In this document: positions 15,920 to 24,382 of the stretch, piece after piece
Layout: every line of letters starts with the position of its first letter
Position numbering within the stretch: the first letter of the stretch is position 1
NCBI RefSeq assembly: GCF_035942955.1
Contig: NZ_DASZCQ010000217.1
Location: forward strand, 41,866-105,865
Length of the DNA: 64,000 bases
Direction of reading: 5' to 3'
Origin: DASYTH01 sp035942955
GTDB taxonomy: Bacteria > Actinomycetota > Actinomycetes > Mycobacteriales > Pseudonocardiaceae
Position numbers and translations under genes: made by a program
The notes under the pieces: model-generated
What the model saw: the letters and a program-made list of their open reading frames with translations, nothing else
Told to the model about the DNA's origin: nothing
Database searches by the model: none

Positions 15920-16876
15920 TCACCCTGTGGCAAGGCGCTCGAGGAGGAACGCGCGCACCTCGTCGACGTCGGTCTCCAGCGCGATGTCCAGGGCGCGGGC
16001 CTGCTTGGCGCCGAACGTGGCGATGATGTCGGGCTCGCGCCGGTCGGCGATGAGCGTGCCGCGGCCGGGCCCGAAGGTGCTGTCCACCTCGACCGGGTAC
16101 GTCTTGGTGCGCAGCAGGCCCGGCCGGATCGCCTCGGCCACGGCGATGGCGTCGTGCAGGATCGTGCACTCGTAGCCGAAGAACTTGGTGTAGTGGGCGA
16201 CGTAGTCGTCGGTGAGGCCGGCCAGCGTCGCGCCGAGCGGGCCCGCGGCCACAAGGCGGCTCAGCCAGGCCCGGTCGACCCGGCAGGCGAAGGTCAGGTC
16301 GATCGGCACCAGCACCGTGGGCACCCGCTCCTCGACCAGCACGCGGTGGGCGGCCTCCGGGTCGGACCACAGGTTGAACTCCGCCGTGGCGGTGGTGTTG
16401 CCGCCGGACAGCCCGCCGCCCATGATCACCAGCCGCTCGATCTTGGCGTGCAGGCTGGGATGGGCTGCGAGCAGCAGCGCGATGTTGGTCAACGGTCCAA
16501 TGGGGACGATCGTCACCGGCGCCGCGGCGTCCCGCAGGATCTGCGCCATCAGGGCCACCGCGTCCAGCCCGACGACGTCCCGGCTCGGGTCCGGCAGGGT
16601 GTGCGCCCGGCCGGACAGCCCGTCGCTGCCGTGCGCGTACTCCGCCTCCTGCACCCGCGGGTAGACCAGCGGCCGGGCGGCGCCGCGGGCCACCGGCACG
16701 TCCTCCCGGCCGCACAAGGCCAGCAGCCGCAACGCGTTGCGCGTGGTCGACTCGAGCGGAACGTTGCCGAACACGGTGGTCACGGCGAGCAGGTCGACCT
16801 CCGGGCTGGCGCACGCCAACGCGATGGCGAACGCGTCGTCCACCCCGGGATCGGTGTCGATGATCAGCGACGTCAT
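15920..16876 (-). CDS. Inosine-uridine preferring nucleoside hydrolase
   Basis: 318 residues. The N-terminal IIDTDPGVDDAFAI is the Ca2+-binding DTDPGxDD signature of ribonucleoside hydrolases, which cleave the N-glycosidic bond of nucleosides to ribose and base. A later VPIDLTF and the C-terminal HDAIAVAEA supply further Ca2+/ribose ligands. ATG giving MTSLIIDTDPG chosen as typical; an ATG 39 bases upstream is in frame. A 7-11-7 inverted repeat lies just upstream as a likely repressor site. Divergent from the acyltransferase gene. Confidence 0.92.
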   Translation of the reverse strand: MTSLIIDTDPGVDDAFAIALACASPEVDLLAVTTVFGNVPLESTTRNALRLLALCGREDVPVARGAARPLVYPRVQEAEYAHGSDGLSGRAHTLPDPSRDVVGLDAVALMAQILRDAAAPVTIVPIGPLTNIALLLAAHPSLHAKIERLVIMGGGLSGGNTTATAEFNLWSDPEAAHRVLVEERVPTVLVPIDLTFACRVDRAWLSRLVAAGPLGATLAGLTDDYVAHYTKFFGYECTILHDAIAVAEAIRPGLLRTKTYPVEVDSTFGPGRGTLIADRREPDIIATFGAKQARALDIALETDVDEVRAFLLERLATG

Positions 16877-16882
16877 GAATTC

Positions 16883-16907
16883 GACGGTAATCCGGTCGGC
16901 TACCGTC
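16883..16907 (-). promoter_or_regulatory. Inverted repeat operator upstream of nucleoside hydrolase
   Basis: GACGGTA, 11 bases, TACCGTC: a perfect 7-bp dyad starting 6 bases before the nucleoside hydrolase ATG. Each arm also contains a TACCGT/ACGGTA that could serve as a -10. A repressor bound here would block initiation. No regulator gene adjoins. Confidence 0.5.
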
Positions 16908-17005
16908 TTTCCCATGACGGTCCATCCACGCGACTTTGCGCGAACTTCGGGCCCGGCGCGCCCGGTGGTCGCCTCGGGTGCCGCGACGTCCTCGGGCAGG
17001 AACTC

Positions 17006-17749
17006 ATGACCACGATGTGGGGCGCGCCGATCGCTCAGCGCTGGCGGCGTACGCGGCGGGAACCGGCGCAGGCCAGGTTTCTCACCCTCGCCTCGCTGCG
17101 CTGGGTGATCCGCAACCGCGCGTGGCGGCCGTGGTACCTGGTGCGGTACTGGCGGCTGCTGCGGTTCCGGCTGGCCAACCCGCACATCGTCGTGCACGGC
17201 ATGGTGTTCCTCGGGAAGAACGTCGAGATCCACTGCCGCCCCGGGTACGGCCGGATGGAGATCGGCCGCTGGGTGCACATCGGCGACGGCAACGCGATCC
17301 GCTGCCACGAGGGCTCGCTGCGGATCGGCGACAAGGCGGTCTTCGGCCGGCAGAACGTGATCAACTGCTACCTCGACATCGAGCTCGGCGACGCCGCCCT
17401 GGTTGCCGACTGGGTCTACATCTGTGACTTCGACCACGTCATCTCCGACATCCACCGGCCGATCAAGGACCAGGGCATCGTCAAGGCCCCGGTCCGGATC
17501 GGTCCGGACACGTGGCTGGGCACCAAGGTCTCGGTGCTGCGCGGCTCGCGCATCGGCCGCGGCGCGGTGATCGGCGCGCACGCCGTGGTCCGCGGCGACA
17601 TCCCGGACTACGCGATCGCGGTCGGTTCCCCGGCCAGGGTCGTCCGGGACCGCCTCGCCGACTACGAGGCCGACGCCGAACGCCGGGCCGCCGTCGCCGA
17701 CATGGCCCGCAAGGCGCGCGAGGCGCTCAAGCAGACGCTGGATTCCTAG
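17006..17749 (+). CDS. Left-handed beta-helix (hexapeptide) acyltransferase
   Basis: 247 residues; ATG behind CAGGAA. Central hexapeptide repeats (MEIGRWVHIGDGNAI, LRIGDKAVFGRQNVI, VRIGPDTWLGTKV, SRIGRGAVIGAHAVV) and the closing IPDYAIAVGSPARVVRDR are typical of the LbetaH O-acetyltransferase family using acetyl- or acyl-CoA. In mycobacteria a homologue (Rv3034c) sits by the MGLP genes and is suspected of acylating the polymer; the same neighbourhood here supports that idea but the acceptor is not shown. Its 3' end overlaps the convergent GT4 gene by 4 bases. Confidence 0.85.
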   Translation: MTTMWGAPIAQRWRRTRREPAQARFLTLASLRWVIRNRAWRPWYLVRYWRLLRFRLANPHIVVHGMVFLGKNVEIHCRPGYGRMEIGRWVHIGDGNAIRCHEGSLRIGDKAVFGRQNVINCYLDIELGDAALVADWVYICDFDHVISDIHRPIKDQGIVKAPVRIGPDTWLGTKVSVLRGSRIGRGAVIGAHAVVRGDIPDYAIAVGSPARVVRDRLADYEADAERRAAVADMARKAREALKQTLDS

Positions 17750-18999
17750 GCCGTGAACGCGTTGCCCGAGGCGATCTTCGGGCGGCCCAGCGGCTCGTGC
17801 TCGCGAATCTCGGTGCGGCGGTAGACCTCGGCGGTCTCGGCGGCGATCGTGGTCCAGTTGAAGTCCTCGGCGAGGCGGGACTTCGCGCGGCGGGCCCGGC
17901 GGTCGGCGGCGACCGGGTCGTCGAGCACCGCGCGCACGGCACCGGCAAGGCCGGCGGCGTCGCCGGGTGCGAAGGACAGCCCGGTCTCGCCGTCGATGAC
18001 GACCTCGCCGAGCCCGCCGGTGGCGGCGGCGACCAGCGGCGCGCCGGCCGCGGCGGCCTCGAGCGCGACGATCCCGAACGGCTCGTACCGGCTGGGCAGC
18101 ACCACGACGTCGGCCGCGGCCAGGCAGGCCACCAGCTCCCGGTCGGGCAGGTGCCCGACGAACTCCACGGAGCGGACCACCCGGTGCTTGCGGGCCAGGG
18201 CGAGCAGCGTCGCCGCCTGCCGCCCGCGCCCGGCAACGACCAGGCGGGCGCCCGGATGGGTGCGCCGGATCCGGGGCAGGGCGGTGATCAGGTCATGCAC
18301 GCCCTTCTCCCACTCCAGCCGCCCGAAGAACACGATCAGCGGCTCGCCGTGCGGGCTGTGCCGCTTCCTGGTCTGCCGCACGGTTTCCGCCGGCACCCGC
18401 CAGCGGCGCGGCTCGATCCCGTTGTGGATGACGGCGATCCCGTCGGGGTCCACCTCGAACAGGTGGGCCACCTCCGCGCGCATCGCCGCCGAGCAGGTGA
18501 TCAACGCGTCCGCCCGGTTGGCCAGCCACCACTCGACCGAGTGGATCTGCTGGTTCAGCGGCTGCGCCAGCCACCCGCTGTGCCGGCCGGCCTCGGTGGC
18601 GTGGAACGTGGCCACCAGCGGCGCCCCGGCCTGCTCGGCGAGCGCGATGGCCGGGTGCGTCACCAGCCAGTCGTGCGCGTGCACCACGTCCGGCCGCCAC
18701 CGGCGCAGCAGCCCGAGCCCGGCGCGGATCATCGCGTGCCCCATCGCCAGGGTCCACGCCACCAGGTCCTTCTCGAACACCAGGTGCGTCGGGTCCTCGG
18801 CGACCCGGACCAGCCGCACGCCCTCGTGCACCGACCAGGCGGTCGGGTGGGTCAGCGCGTCGGTCCCGGCCTCGTGCCGGCACAGCACGACCACCTCGTG
18901 CCCCTGCTCGGCCAGGTGCTTGGCCAGCGCGTGCACGTGCCGGCCAAGCCCGCCGACCACGACCGGCGGGTACTCCCAGGACAGCATCAGGACGCGCAT
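17746..18999 (-). CDS. GT4 alpha-glucosyltransferase (MGLP/glycogen-type, Rv3032-like)
   Basis: 417 residues, GT-B fold. N-terminal PPVVVGGLGRHVHALA is the donor/acceptor loop; ALITCSAAMR and IEPRRW follow; the EX7E motif is in YEPFGIVALEAAAAGAP. The Rv3032 family elongates alpha-1,4-glucan from nucleotide-glucose for MGLP and capsular glucan in mycobacteria. Neighbours (GH57 branching enzyme and methyltransferase on the same strand) reproduce the Rv3030-Rv3032 set, which strongly supports a polymethylated glucan role. Intracellular. Confidence 0.9.
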   Translation of the reverse strand: MRVLMLSWEYPPVVVGGLGRHVHALAKHLAEQGHEVVVLCRHEAGTDALTHPTAWSVHEGVRLVRVAEDPTHLVFEKDLVAWTLAMGHAMIRAGLGLLRRWRPDVVHAHDWLVTHPAIALAEQAGAPLVATFHATEAGRHSGWLAQPLNQQIHSVEWWLANRADALITCSAAMRAEVAHLFEVDPDGIAVIHNGIEPRRWRVPAETVRQTRKRHSPHGEPLIVFFGRLEWEKGVHDLITALPRIRRTHPGARLVVAGRGRQAATLLALARKHRVVRSVEFVGHLPDRELVACLAAADVVVLPSRYEPFGIVALEAAAAGAPLVAAATGGLGEVVIDGETGLSFAPGDAAGLAGAVRAVLDDPVAADRRARRAKSRLAEDFNWTTIAAETAEVYRRTEIREHEPLGRPKIASGNAFTA

Positions 19000-19032
19000 A
19001 TGGGAGTGATCCTCGCATCAGCGCGCCGCGAC

Positions 19033-20556
19033 CTACCGGCCGGTACCAACTAACGTCCGGGCGTCGAGGTGCCCGAACACCCCATCCTCGGCGCGCAGCT
19101 CGTCGGCCCGGTCCGCCGCCCGCGCCCGGTGCCCGGCCCGGACCAGGCTCGCCAGCTCGGCGAACCGGTCGCCGTGCACCTTGGCGCGCCGCCGGGCGTA
19201 GTCGGCCGCGGAGTCCTTGGTCACCATGAACGCCCAGTCGCTGGACAGCGCCAGCAGGGCCTCGCGCACCGTCTGGTCCAGCACCGGATCACGCGCCGGT
19301 CCGCCACCGAGCGGCAGCGCGAGCAGCTCGTCCTGCAGCGCGGCGCCGGCGGTGACGAGGTCGGCGACCTGCTCGCCGTCCCACACCCGCCAGTCCTTGC
19401 CCGATCCCCAGGAGGACGCGGGCAGGTCCACCGCCGTGCCGAGGTGCCCGGCCTCGAGCGCCCCGCGCAGCGTGGTCACCCGCACCCCGGCCGCCGGCAG
19501 CGCCCGCAGCACGGTCTCCAGCCAGGCCGGGCCCTCGTGCCACCAGTGGCCGTACAGCTCGGTGTCGTACGCCGCAACGACCAGCCCCGGCGCCCCGTGC
19601 CGGGCGCGCAGCGACGCCAGCCTGCCCACCACGGTGTCGACGAAGTCGTTGGCGTGCCGGCGAACCGCGGCCGCGGCAAGCGCGGGGTCGTACGGCCGCT
19701 TGGCCTCCGGCGGCACCTTCCGCCCGGTCACCCGAGACGGCTTGAGCCCCGTCGGGTGGTCGAACGTGTGGAAATCCCGGTACGCGGCGTGCCCCGGGTA
19801 CCCCGCCCGCGGCGACCACACCCGGTACGTCACCTCGAGATCCCGCCCGAAGCACACCACGTCCGAGTCGCCGACCGGCCGCGCCGCGTGCGTGTCCCCG
19901 CGCAGCGCCGGACCGTCCACAAGGAACCACCGCACCCCGGCCGCGGCGTAGTCGCGCTCCATCCCCGGTGCGAAGCCACATTCCGGCGCCCAGATGCCCG
20001 CCGGCCGGTGCCCGATCCGCAGCGCGGTGTCGGCCAACCCGGTGCGCAGCGCGAAGTCCCGCAGCGGTTGGCGCAGCAGCGGCTGGAACGGGTGCGTGGC
20101 CGGGCCACCGAGCAGCTCGACCACCCCACCGTCCACAAGAGAGCGAAGCACCGGCGAGAACCCGTGCCGCCAGTGCGACTCGAACTCCTCGATGGCCCAC
20201 GCGGCCGCCCGGTGCTCGGTCGCGGCCAGGTCGCGCAGCAGCGGGTCGGCGCCCCGCCAGCGCACCGCCGCGTACTGGGCGCGCAGCTGCCAGGTGCCCA
20301 GCCAGTCGTGAAACGCCCGCAGCGCATAGGGATCGTCGAGCTGTGCGGCCAGCACGGGCGTGACGCCGATGGTCAGCACGTCCCGCCGGCCCTGCTCGGC
20401 GAGGCGGCGCAGCAGGTCGGCCATCGGCAGGTAGGAGTGCGCCCACGCCTGGTACAGCCACTCCTCACCGACCGGCCAGGACCCGTGGTGCACCAGCCAC
20501 GGCAGGTGGCTGTGCAGCACGAGGCAGAACGACCCGACCGGTTCTCGTGCGGTCAT
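19033..20556 (-). CDS. GH57 1,4-alpha-glucan branching enzyme (Rv3031-like)
   Basis: 507 residues. FCLVLHSHLPWLVHHG is the N-terminal HxHxP signature of GH57. GIWAPECGFAP carries the catalytic nucleophile Glu and YDTELYGHWWHEGP the acid/base Asp. The C-terminal helical domain (SSDWAFMVTKDSAADYARRR) is the usual GH57 extension. It introduces alpha-1,6 branches into the glucan made by the neighbouring GT4. ATG overlaps the stop of the upstream methyltransferase (ATGA). High confidence for family and pathway. Confidence 0.92.
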   Translation of the reverse strand: MTAREPVGSFCLVLHSHLPWLVHHGSWPVGEEWLYQAWAHSYLPMADLLRRLAEQGRRDVLTIGVTPVLAAQLDDPYALRAFHDWLGTWQLRAQYAAVRWRGADPLLRDLAATEHRAAAWAIEEFESHWRHGFSPVLRSLVDGGVVELLGGPATHPFQPLLRQPLRDFALRTGLADTALRIGHRPAGIWAPECGFAPGMERDYAAAGVRWFLVDGPALRGDTHAARPVGDSDVVCFGRDLEVTYRVWSPRAGYPGHAAYRDFHTFDHPTGLKPSRVTGRKVPPEAKRPYDPALAAAAVRRHANDFVDTVVGRLASLRARHGAPGLVVAAYDTELYGHWWHEGPAWLETVLRALPAAGVRVTTLRGALEAGHLGTAVDLPASSWGSGKDWRVWDGEQVADLVTAGAALQDELLALPLGGGPARDPVLDQTVREALLALSSDWAFMVTKDSAADYARRRAKVHGDRFAELASLVRAGHRARAADRADELRAEDGVFGHLDARTLVGTGR

Positions 20557-21293
20557 CGGCGCGCCACCGCCACGAGGTCGAGGCTGGTGTCCAGGTCCTC
20601 CGTGGCGATCAGGAAGTCCACAGTGGACACCGAGGCGACCGCGGCCAGCAGCTCGGCCGGCCACGGCGATCCGCTCACCGCGACCGCGACCTGAGCCTCG
20701 ATGAGGCCGCCGAGCGCCGCGTCCAGCTCCCGCAGCCGCGGCCCGTGGTGCAGCCCGGCGAGCAGCTCCACCTCGAACCCGGTCGCCAGCAACAGCTCGG
20801 CCAGCTCGGCCGGAGCCAGCTCCCTGATGTGGAACGGGTTGAGCGGCGTGTCCCGGCCGGGGGAGAAGGTGATCCGGTTCGGCGTCGTGATCAGCAGCCG
20901 GCCACCCGGCCGCAGCACCCGGCGGCACTCGGCGAGGAACCCCGCCTGATCCCACAGGTGCTCGATCACCTGCAGGTTCGCCACGACGTCCACTGTGGAC
21001 GACCGGACCGGCAGCGCGGCCAGGTTTCCGCGCACCGCCCGCACCCGCGGGTAGGCCTGCGCCACGTGCGCCACGGTCGGCTCGTCGTAGTCCACCCCGC
21101 ACACCAGCCGCGCGGTCCGCGCGAACAGGTCGGCGCCGTATCCCTCGCCGCACCCGGTCTCCAGCACCACGGCCCCTGCGCAGTGTCCCGCGAGCTCGGC
21201 ATACGCGGCCTCGTGCCGCCGGAACCAGTAATTCTCCTCCGGGATCCCTGGCACGGTCCGCTCCCCGGTCAGCGGCAGAGGTGTCGAGGTCAC
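20553..21293 (-). CDS. SAM-dependent methyltransferase (Rv3030-like, MGLP)
   Basis: 246 residues from GTG; TAGTGT lies 6 bases upstream, so a leaderless transcript is likely. VVLETGCGEGYGADLFA is the SAM-binding motif I, followed by VCGVDYDEPTVAH, and later VVANLQVIEHLWDQ. First gene of the operon with the GH57 and GT4 genes. The Rv3030 family is thought to 6-O-methylate glucose units of MGLP. Divergent from etfB with a 330-base gap. Confidence 0.85.
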   Translation of the reverse strand: MTSTPLPLTGERTVPGIPEENYWFRRHEAAYAELAGHCAGAVVLETGCGEGYGADLFARTARLVCGVDYDEPTVAHVAQAYPRVRAVRGNLAALPVRSSTVDVVANLQVIEHLWDQAGFLAECRRVLRPGGRLLITTPNRITFSPGRDTPLNPFHIRELAPAELAELLLATGFEVELLAGLHHGPRLRELDAALGGLIEAQVAVAVSGSPWPAELLAAVASVSTVDFLIATEDLDTSLDLVAVARR

Positions 21294-21623
21294 GCCAGCA
21301 CACTAGCCATCACGCGGGGGAGACGGAGATGCCGACCACGCCCGGTCCAACGTGGACACCGGCGCGCGAGGGCGTCCGGCACGCGGCGCGGCCCGCCGCC
21401 CGCGCCGGCCACCCTGGCCGCGGATGGCACCGCGTGGCCCGGGCTCGTCCCTGTGGTTCTCGAGTCGGCGCGGGCGTGCATGGGCTGGGGGCTAACCTTG
21501 TCCGTAGAGCGGGTGAGCACGATCACGAAGGCCGGCGGCATGCTCGAGCTTGCCCCTATGCTACTCGCAAGTAACATGCGGGCGCACGTCACCGTGCGTT
21601 GATCGGGAGGTCGGGAAGGGCCA
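21294..21623. promoter_or_regulatory. Divergent promoter region, methyltransferase / etfB
   Basis: No credible gene in these 330 bases. TAGTGT on the minus strand (21300-21305) fits a -10 for the leaderless methyltransferase transcript. On the plus side TAACCT (21493-21498) and TATGCT (21557-21562) are possible -10 elements for etfB, and GGGAGG precedes its ATG. A short dyad CGCACG-TCAC-CGTGCG lies in the etfB leader. Confidence 0.4.
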
Positions 21624-22409
21624 ATGCCAAACATCGTTGTGCTGGTCAAGCAGGTGCCGGACACCTACTCGGAGCGCAAGCTCACCGAGTCTGACCACAC
21701 CCTGGACCGTGATTCGGCCGACGCGGTGCTCGACGAGATCAACGAGCGGGCCGTCGAGGAGGCCCTGCAGCTCAAGGAGGCCCACGACGGCGAGGTGACC
21801 GTGCTGTCCGTCGGCCCGGAGCGCGCCGCGGAGGCGATCCGCAAGGCGCTGTCCATGGGCGCCGACAAGGCCGTGCACGTCTGCGACCCGGCGCTGCACG
21901 GCGCCGACGTGCTGCAGACCGCCATGGTGATCGCCGCGGCCATCGGCCGGCTCGACGGCGTCGACCTGGTGATCGCCGGCAACGAGTCCAGCGACGGCAG
22001 CGGCGGCGCGGTGCCGGCGATCCTGGCCGAGCTGCTCGGCTATCCGCAGCTCACCCACGCCCGCAAGGTCGAGCTGGACGGCGCCACGCTGAAGGTCGAC
22101 CGGGAGACCGACGACGGCATCACGCACCTGGAGTCCGGCCTGCCCGCGGTGATCAGCGTCGGCGAGAAGATCAACGAGCCGCGCTACCCGTCCTTCAAGG
22201 GGATCATGGCCGCCAAGAAGAAGCCGGTGGAGACGCTGACCGTCGCCGACCTCGGCATCGACGCCGGCGAGATCGGCCTGGCCAACGCCGCCACGACCGT
22301 CGTGGAGGCGGCGCCCAAGCCGCCCCGCTCCGCCGGCCAGCGGGTGACCGACGAGGGCGACGGCGGCGTCAAGATCGCCGAGTACCTGGTGTCCCAGAAG
22401 CTCATCTGA
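21624..22409 (+). CDS. etfB: Electron transfer flavoprotein beta subunit
   Basis: 261 residues with the ETF beta N-terminus MPNIVVLVKQVPDTYSERK, the AMP/adenosine-binding stretch DLVIAGNESSDGSGGAVPA and the VISVGEKINEPRYPSFKGIM recognition-loop region. Forms a heterodimer with EtfA and passes electrons from acyl-CoA and other dehydrogenases to a membrane quinone reductase. Corresponds to Rv3029c (fixA). A dispersed repeat lies between it and etfA. Confidence 0.97.
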   Translation: MPNIVVLVKQVPDTYSERKLTESDHTLDRDSADAVLDEINERAVEEALQLKEAHDGEVTVLSVGPERAAEAIRKALSMGADKAVHVCDPALHGADVLQTAMVIAAAIGRLDGVDLVIAGNESSDGSGGAVPAILAELLGYPQLTHARKVELDGATLKVDRETDDGITHLESGLPAVISVGEKINEPRYPSFKGIMAAKKKPVETLTVADLGIDAGEIGLANAATTVVEAAPKPPRSAGQRVTDEGDGGVKIAEYLVSQKLI

Positions 22410-22432
22410 CAGTGACAAATCAATGTGAGGGC

Positions 22433-22530
22433 AGGGCTGGAAGCACTACTTTCGCGGTCCGGCCGGCGGTTGGCAGACACCGACCCCTCGGCGAGCCTTC
22501 GGCCCGGCCTCGGCGCCGGTAAGCCCTCAC
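22433..22530 (-). repeat. Dispersed repeat, copy B (between etfB and etfA)
   Basis: Inverted copy of the element at the helR 3' end: 22460-22530 matches 9298-9368 at 64 of 71 positions, with a weaker extension to 22433. It fills most of the 141-base etfB-etfA gap but leaves the etfA ribosome-binding site GAGGAG free. Confidence 0.85.
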
Positions 22531-22550
22531 AAGAACGAGGAGAACAGAAC

Positions 22551-23519
22551 ATGTCCGAGGTCCTGGTCCTCGTGGAGCACGCGGACGGCGAGGCCAAGAA
22601 GGTCACCTTCGAGCTGCTCACCGCGGCGCGCCAGCTCGGCGAGCCGGCCGCGGTCGTGGTGGGCGCGCCCGGCACGGGCGCCAAGCTGCGGGAGTCGCTG
22701 GCCTCCTACGGCGCGACGAAGGTGTACATCGCCGAGTCCGACGACGCGGCGGCCTACCTGGTCACCCCGAAGGTCGACGTGCTCGCCGCGCTGGTCGAGC
22801 GGGCGTCCCCGGCCGCCGTGCTGGTCGCGGCCTCGGCGGAGGGCAAGGAGGTGTCCGCCCGGCTGGCCGCGCGGACCGGCTCCGGCCTGCTGTGGGACGC
22901 CGTCGGCCTGGAGGGCTCCGGCGGCGACCTGACCGCCGTCCAGTCCGTCTTCGGCGGCGCGTTCGTGGTGAAGTCCAAGTCCACCAAGGGTGTGCCGATC
23001 GTGTCCGTGCGCCCCGGCGGCCTCGATGCCGAGCCGGCGCAGGGCGCCGCGGTCGAGGAGAGCGTCGCCGTGCCCGCCGTCGACGCGGCCAAGACGGCGC
23101 GGATCACCGGCACCGAGCCGGCGGCCGGCGGCGACCGGCCGGAGCTGACCGAGGCGTCCGTGGTCGTCTCCGGCGGCCGCGGGGTCGGCAGCGCGGAGAG
23201 CTTCGCGGTGGTCGAGCAACTCGCCGACACGCTGGGCGCGGCCGTGGGAGCGTCCCGCGCGGCGGTCGACTCCGGGTACTATCCCGCGCAGTTCCAGGTC
23301 GGGCAGACCGGCAAGACGGTGTCCCCACAGCTGTACATTGCGTTGGGAATCTCCGGTGCCATCCAGCACCGGGCCGGGATGCAGACTTCCAAAACGATCG
23401 TCGCGGTGAACAAGGACCCCGAGGCGCCGATCTTCGAGATCGCGGACTTCGGCGTGGTCGGGGACCTGTTCAAGGTTGCGCCGCAGCTCGCCGAGGAAGT
23501 CGCCAAGCGCAAGGGCTAA
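22551..23519 (+). CDS. etfA: Electron transfer flavoprotein alpha subunit
   Basis: 322 residues; ATG behind GAGGAG. The C-terminal FAD-binding domain shows VVVSGGRGVGSAESF, the AVGASRAAVDSGYYP segment, QVGQTGKTVSPQLYIALGIS and GAIQHRAGMQTSKTIVAVNK, all classic ETF-alpha motifs. Partner of EtfB; Rv3028c equivalent. Confidence 0.97.
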   Translation: MSEVLVLVEHADGEAKKVTFELLTAARQLGEPAAVVVGAPGTGAKLRESLASYGATKVYIAESDDAAAYLVTPKVDVLAALVERASPAAVLVAASAEGKEVSARLAARTGSGLLWDAVGLEGSGGDLTAVQSVFGGAFVVKSKSTKGVPIVSVRPGGLDAEPAQGAAVEESVAVPAVDAAKTARITGTEPAAGGDRPELTEASVVVSGGRGVGSAESFAVVEQLADTLGAAVGASRAAVDSGYYPAQFQVGQTGKTVSPQLYIALGISGAIQHRAGMQTSKTIVAVNKDPEAPIFEIADFGVVGDLFKVAPQLAEEVAKRKG

Positions 23520-23608
23520 GGACATTGGCTAAGGGTTCACCCAGTCTGCACTCGTACGTCATCGATTCAGACTCGCGCCCGTTGGTCCGTACCAAGTAGA
23601 CCGGCTGT

Positions 23609-24382
23609 ATGACGATGTCGGAGCTGCTGGTCAGCACCGCCCAATCCGGAACCGACGCCCCGCGTTACTCGCTGCTCGTGGCCAGGGACGACACGGAGAT
23701 CCGGGCCGCTCAGCGGTTGCGGCACCAGGTGTTCGCCGAGGAGATGGGCGCCAGCCTGCACACCACCGAGCCCGGGCTGGACATCGATCGCTTCGACGAG
23801 TTCTGCGACCATCTGGTGGTGCGCGAGGACCTCACCGGGGAGATCGTCGGCACCTACCGGATGCTGCCGCCGGACCGGGCCTCCGCGGCCGGCACCCTCT
23901 ACTCGGAGACCGAGTTCGACCTGACCGCGATCGCGCCGCTGCGCGGGGCGCTGGTCGAGACCGGCCGGTCGTGCGTGCACCGGGACCACCGCACCGGCGC
24001 CGTGGTGAGCCTGGTGTGGGCCGGCATCGGGCGGTACATGCTGCTGGCCGGGCACCGCTGGCTGGCCGGCTGCGCCTCGGTGCCGCTGTCCGACGGTGGA
24101 TCGTTCGCCAACGGCGTGTGGAACCTGGTGCGGGCCAAGCACTACGCGCCGCCCGAGTACCGGGTCAGGCCGCTGCGGCCATGGCGGACCGGCGAGGTGG
24201 ACCCGCCGCCCCGCCCGATCATCCCGCCGCTGCTCAGGGGCTACCTGCGGCTCGGCGCCTGGGTGTGCGGGCCGCCGGCCCACGACCCCGACTTCGGCGT
24301 CGCCGACCTGTTCGTGCTGCTCGACGTGCACGGCGTCGACCAGCGTTACCTTCGGTTCTTCCTGGGGGACGGGACAGTATGA
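23609..24382 (+). CDS. OlsB-like GNAT N-acyltransferase
   Basis: 257 residues. IRAAQRLRHQVFAEEMGA at the N-terminus, DEFCDHLVVRE and VGTYRMLPPD are hallmarks of OlsB-type enzymes, which use acyl-ACP to N-acylate ornithine or another amino acid. ETGRSCVHRDHRTGAVV is the core of this family. Its stop overlaps the start of a PlsC-like acyltransferase, giving the OlsB-OlsA pairing expected for an ornithine-lipid-like pathway. Rv3027c equivalent. The amino acid acceptor is not known. A second ATG lies 6 bases downstream. Confidence 0.8.
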   Translation: MTMSELLVSTAQSGTDAPRYSLLVARDDTEIRAAQRLRHQVFAEEMGASLHTTEPGLDIDRFDEFCDHLVVREDLTGEIVGTYRMLPPDRASAAGTLYSETEFDLTAIAPLRGALVETGRSCVHRDHRTGAVVSLVWAGIGRYMLLAGHRWLAGCASVPLSDGGSFANGVWNLVRAKHYAPPEYRVRPLRPWRTGEVDPPPRPIIPPLLRGYLRLGAWVCGPPAHDPDFGVADLFVLLDVHGVDQRYLRFFLGDGTV

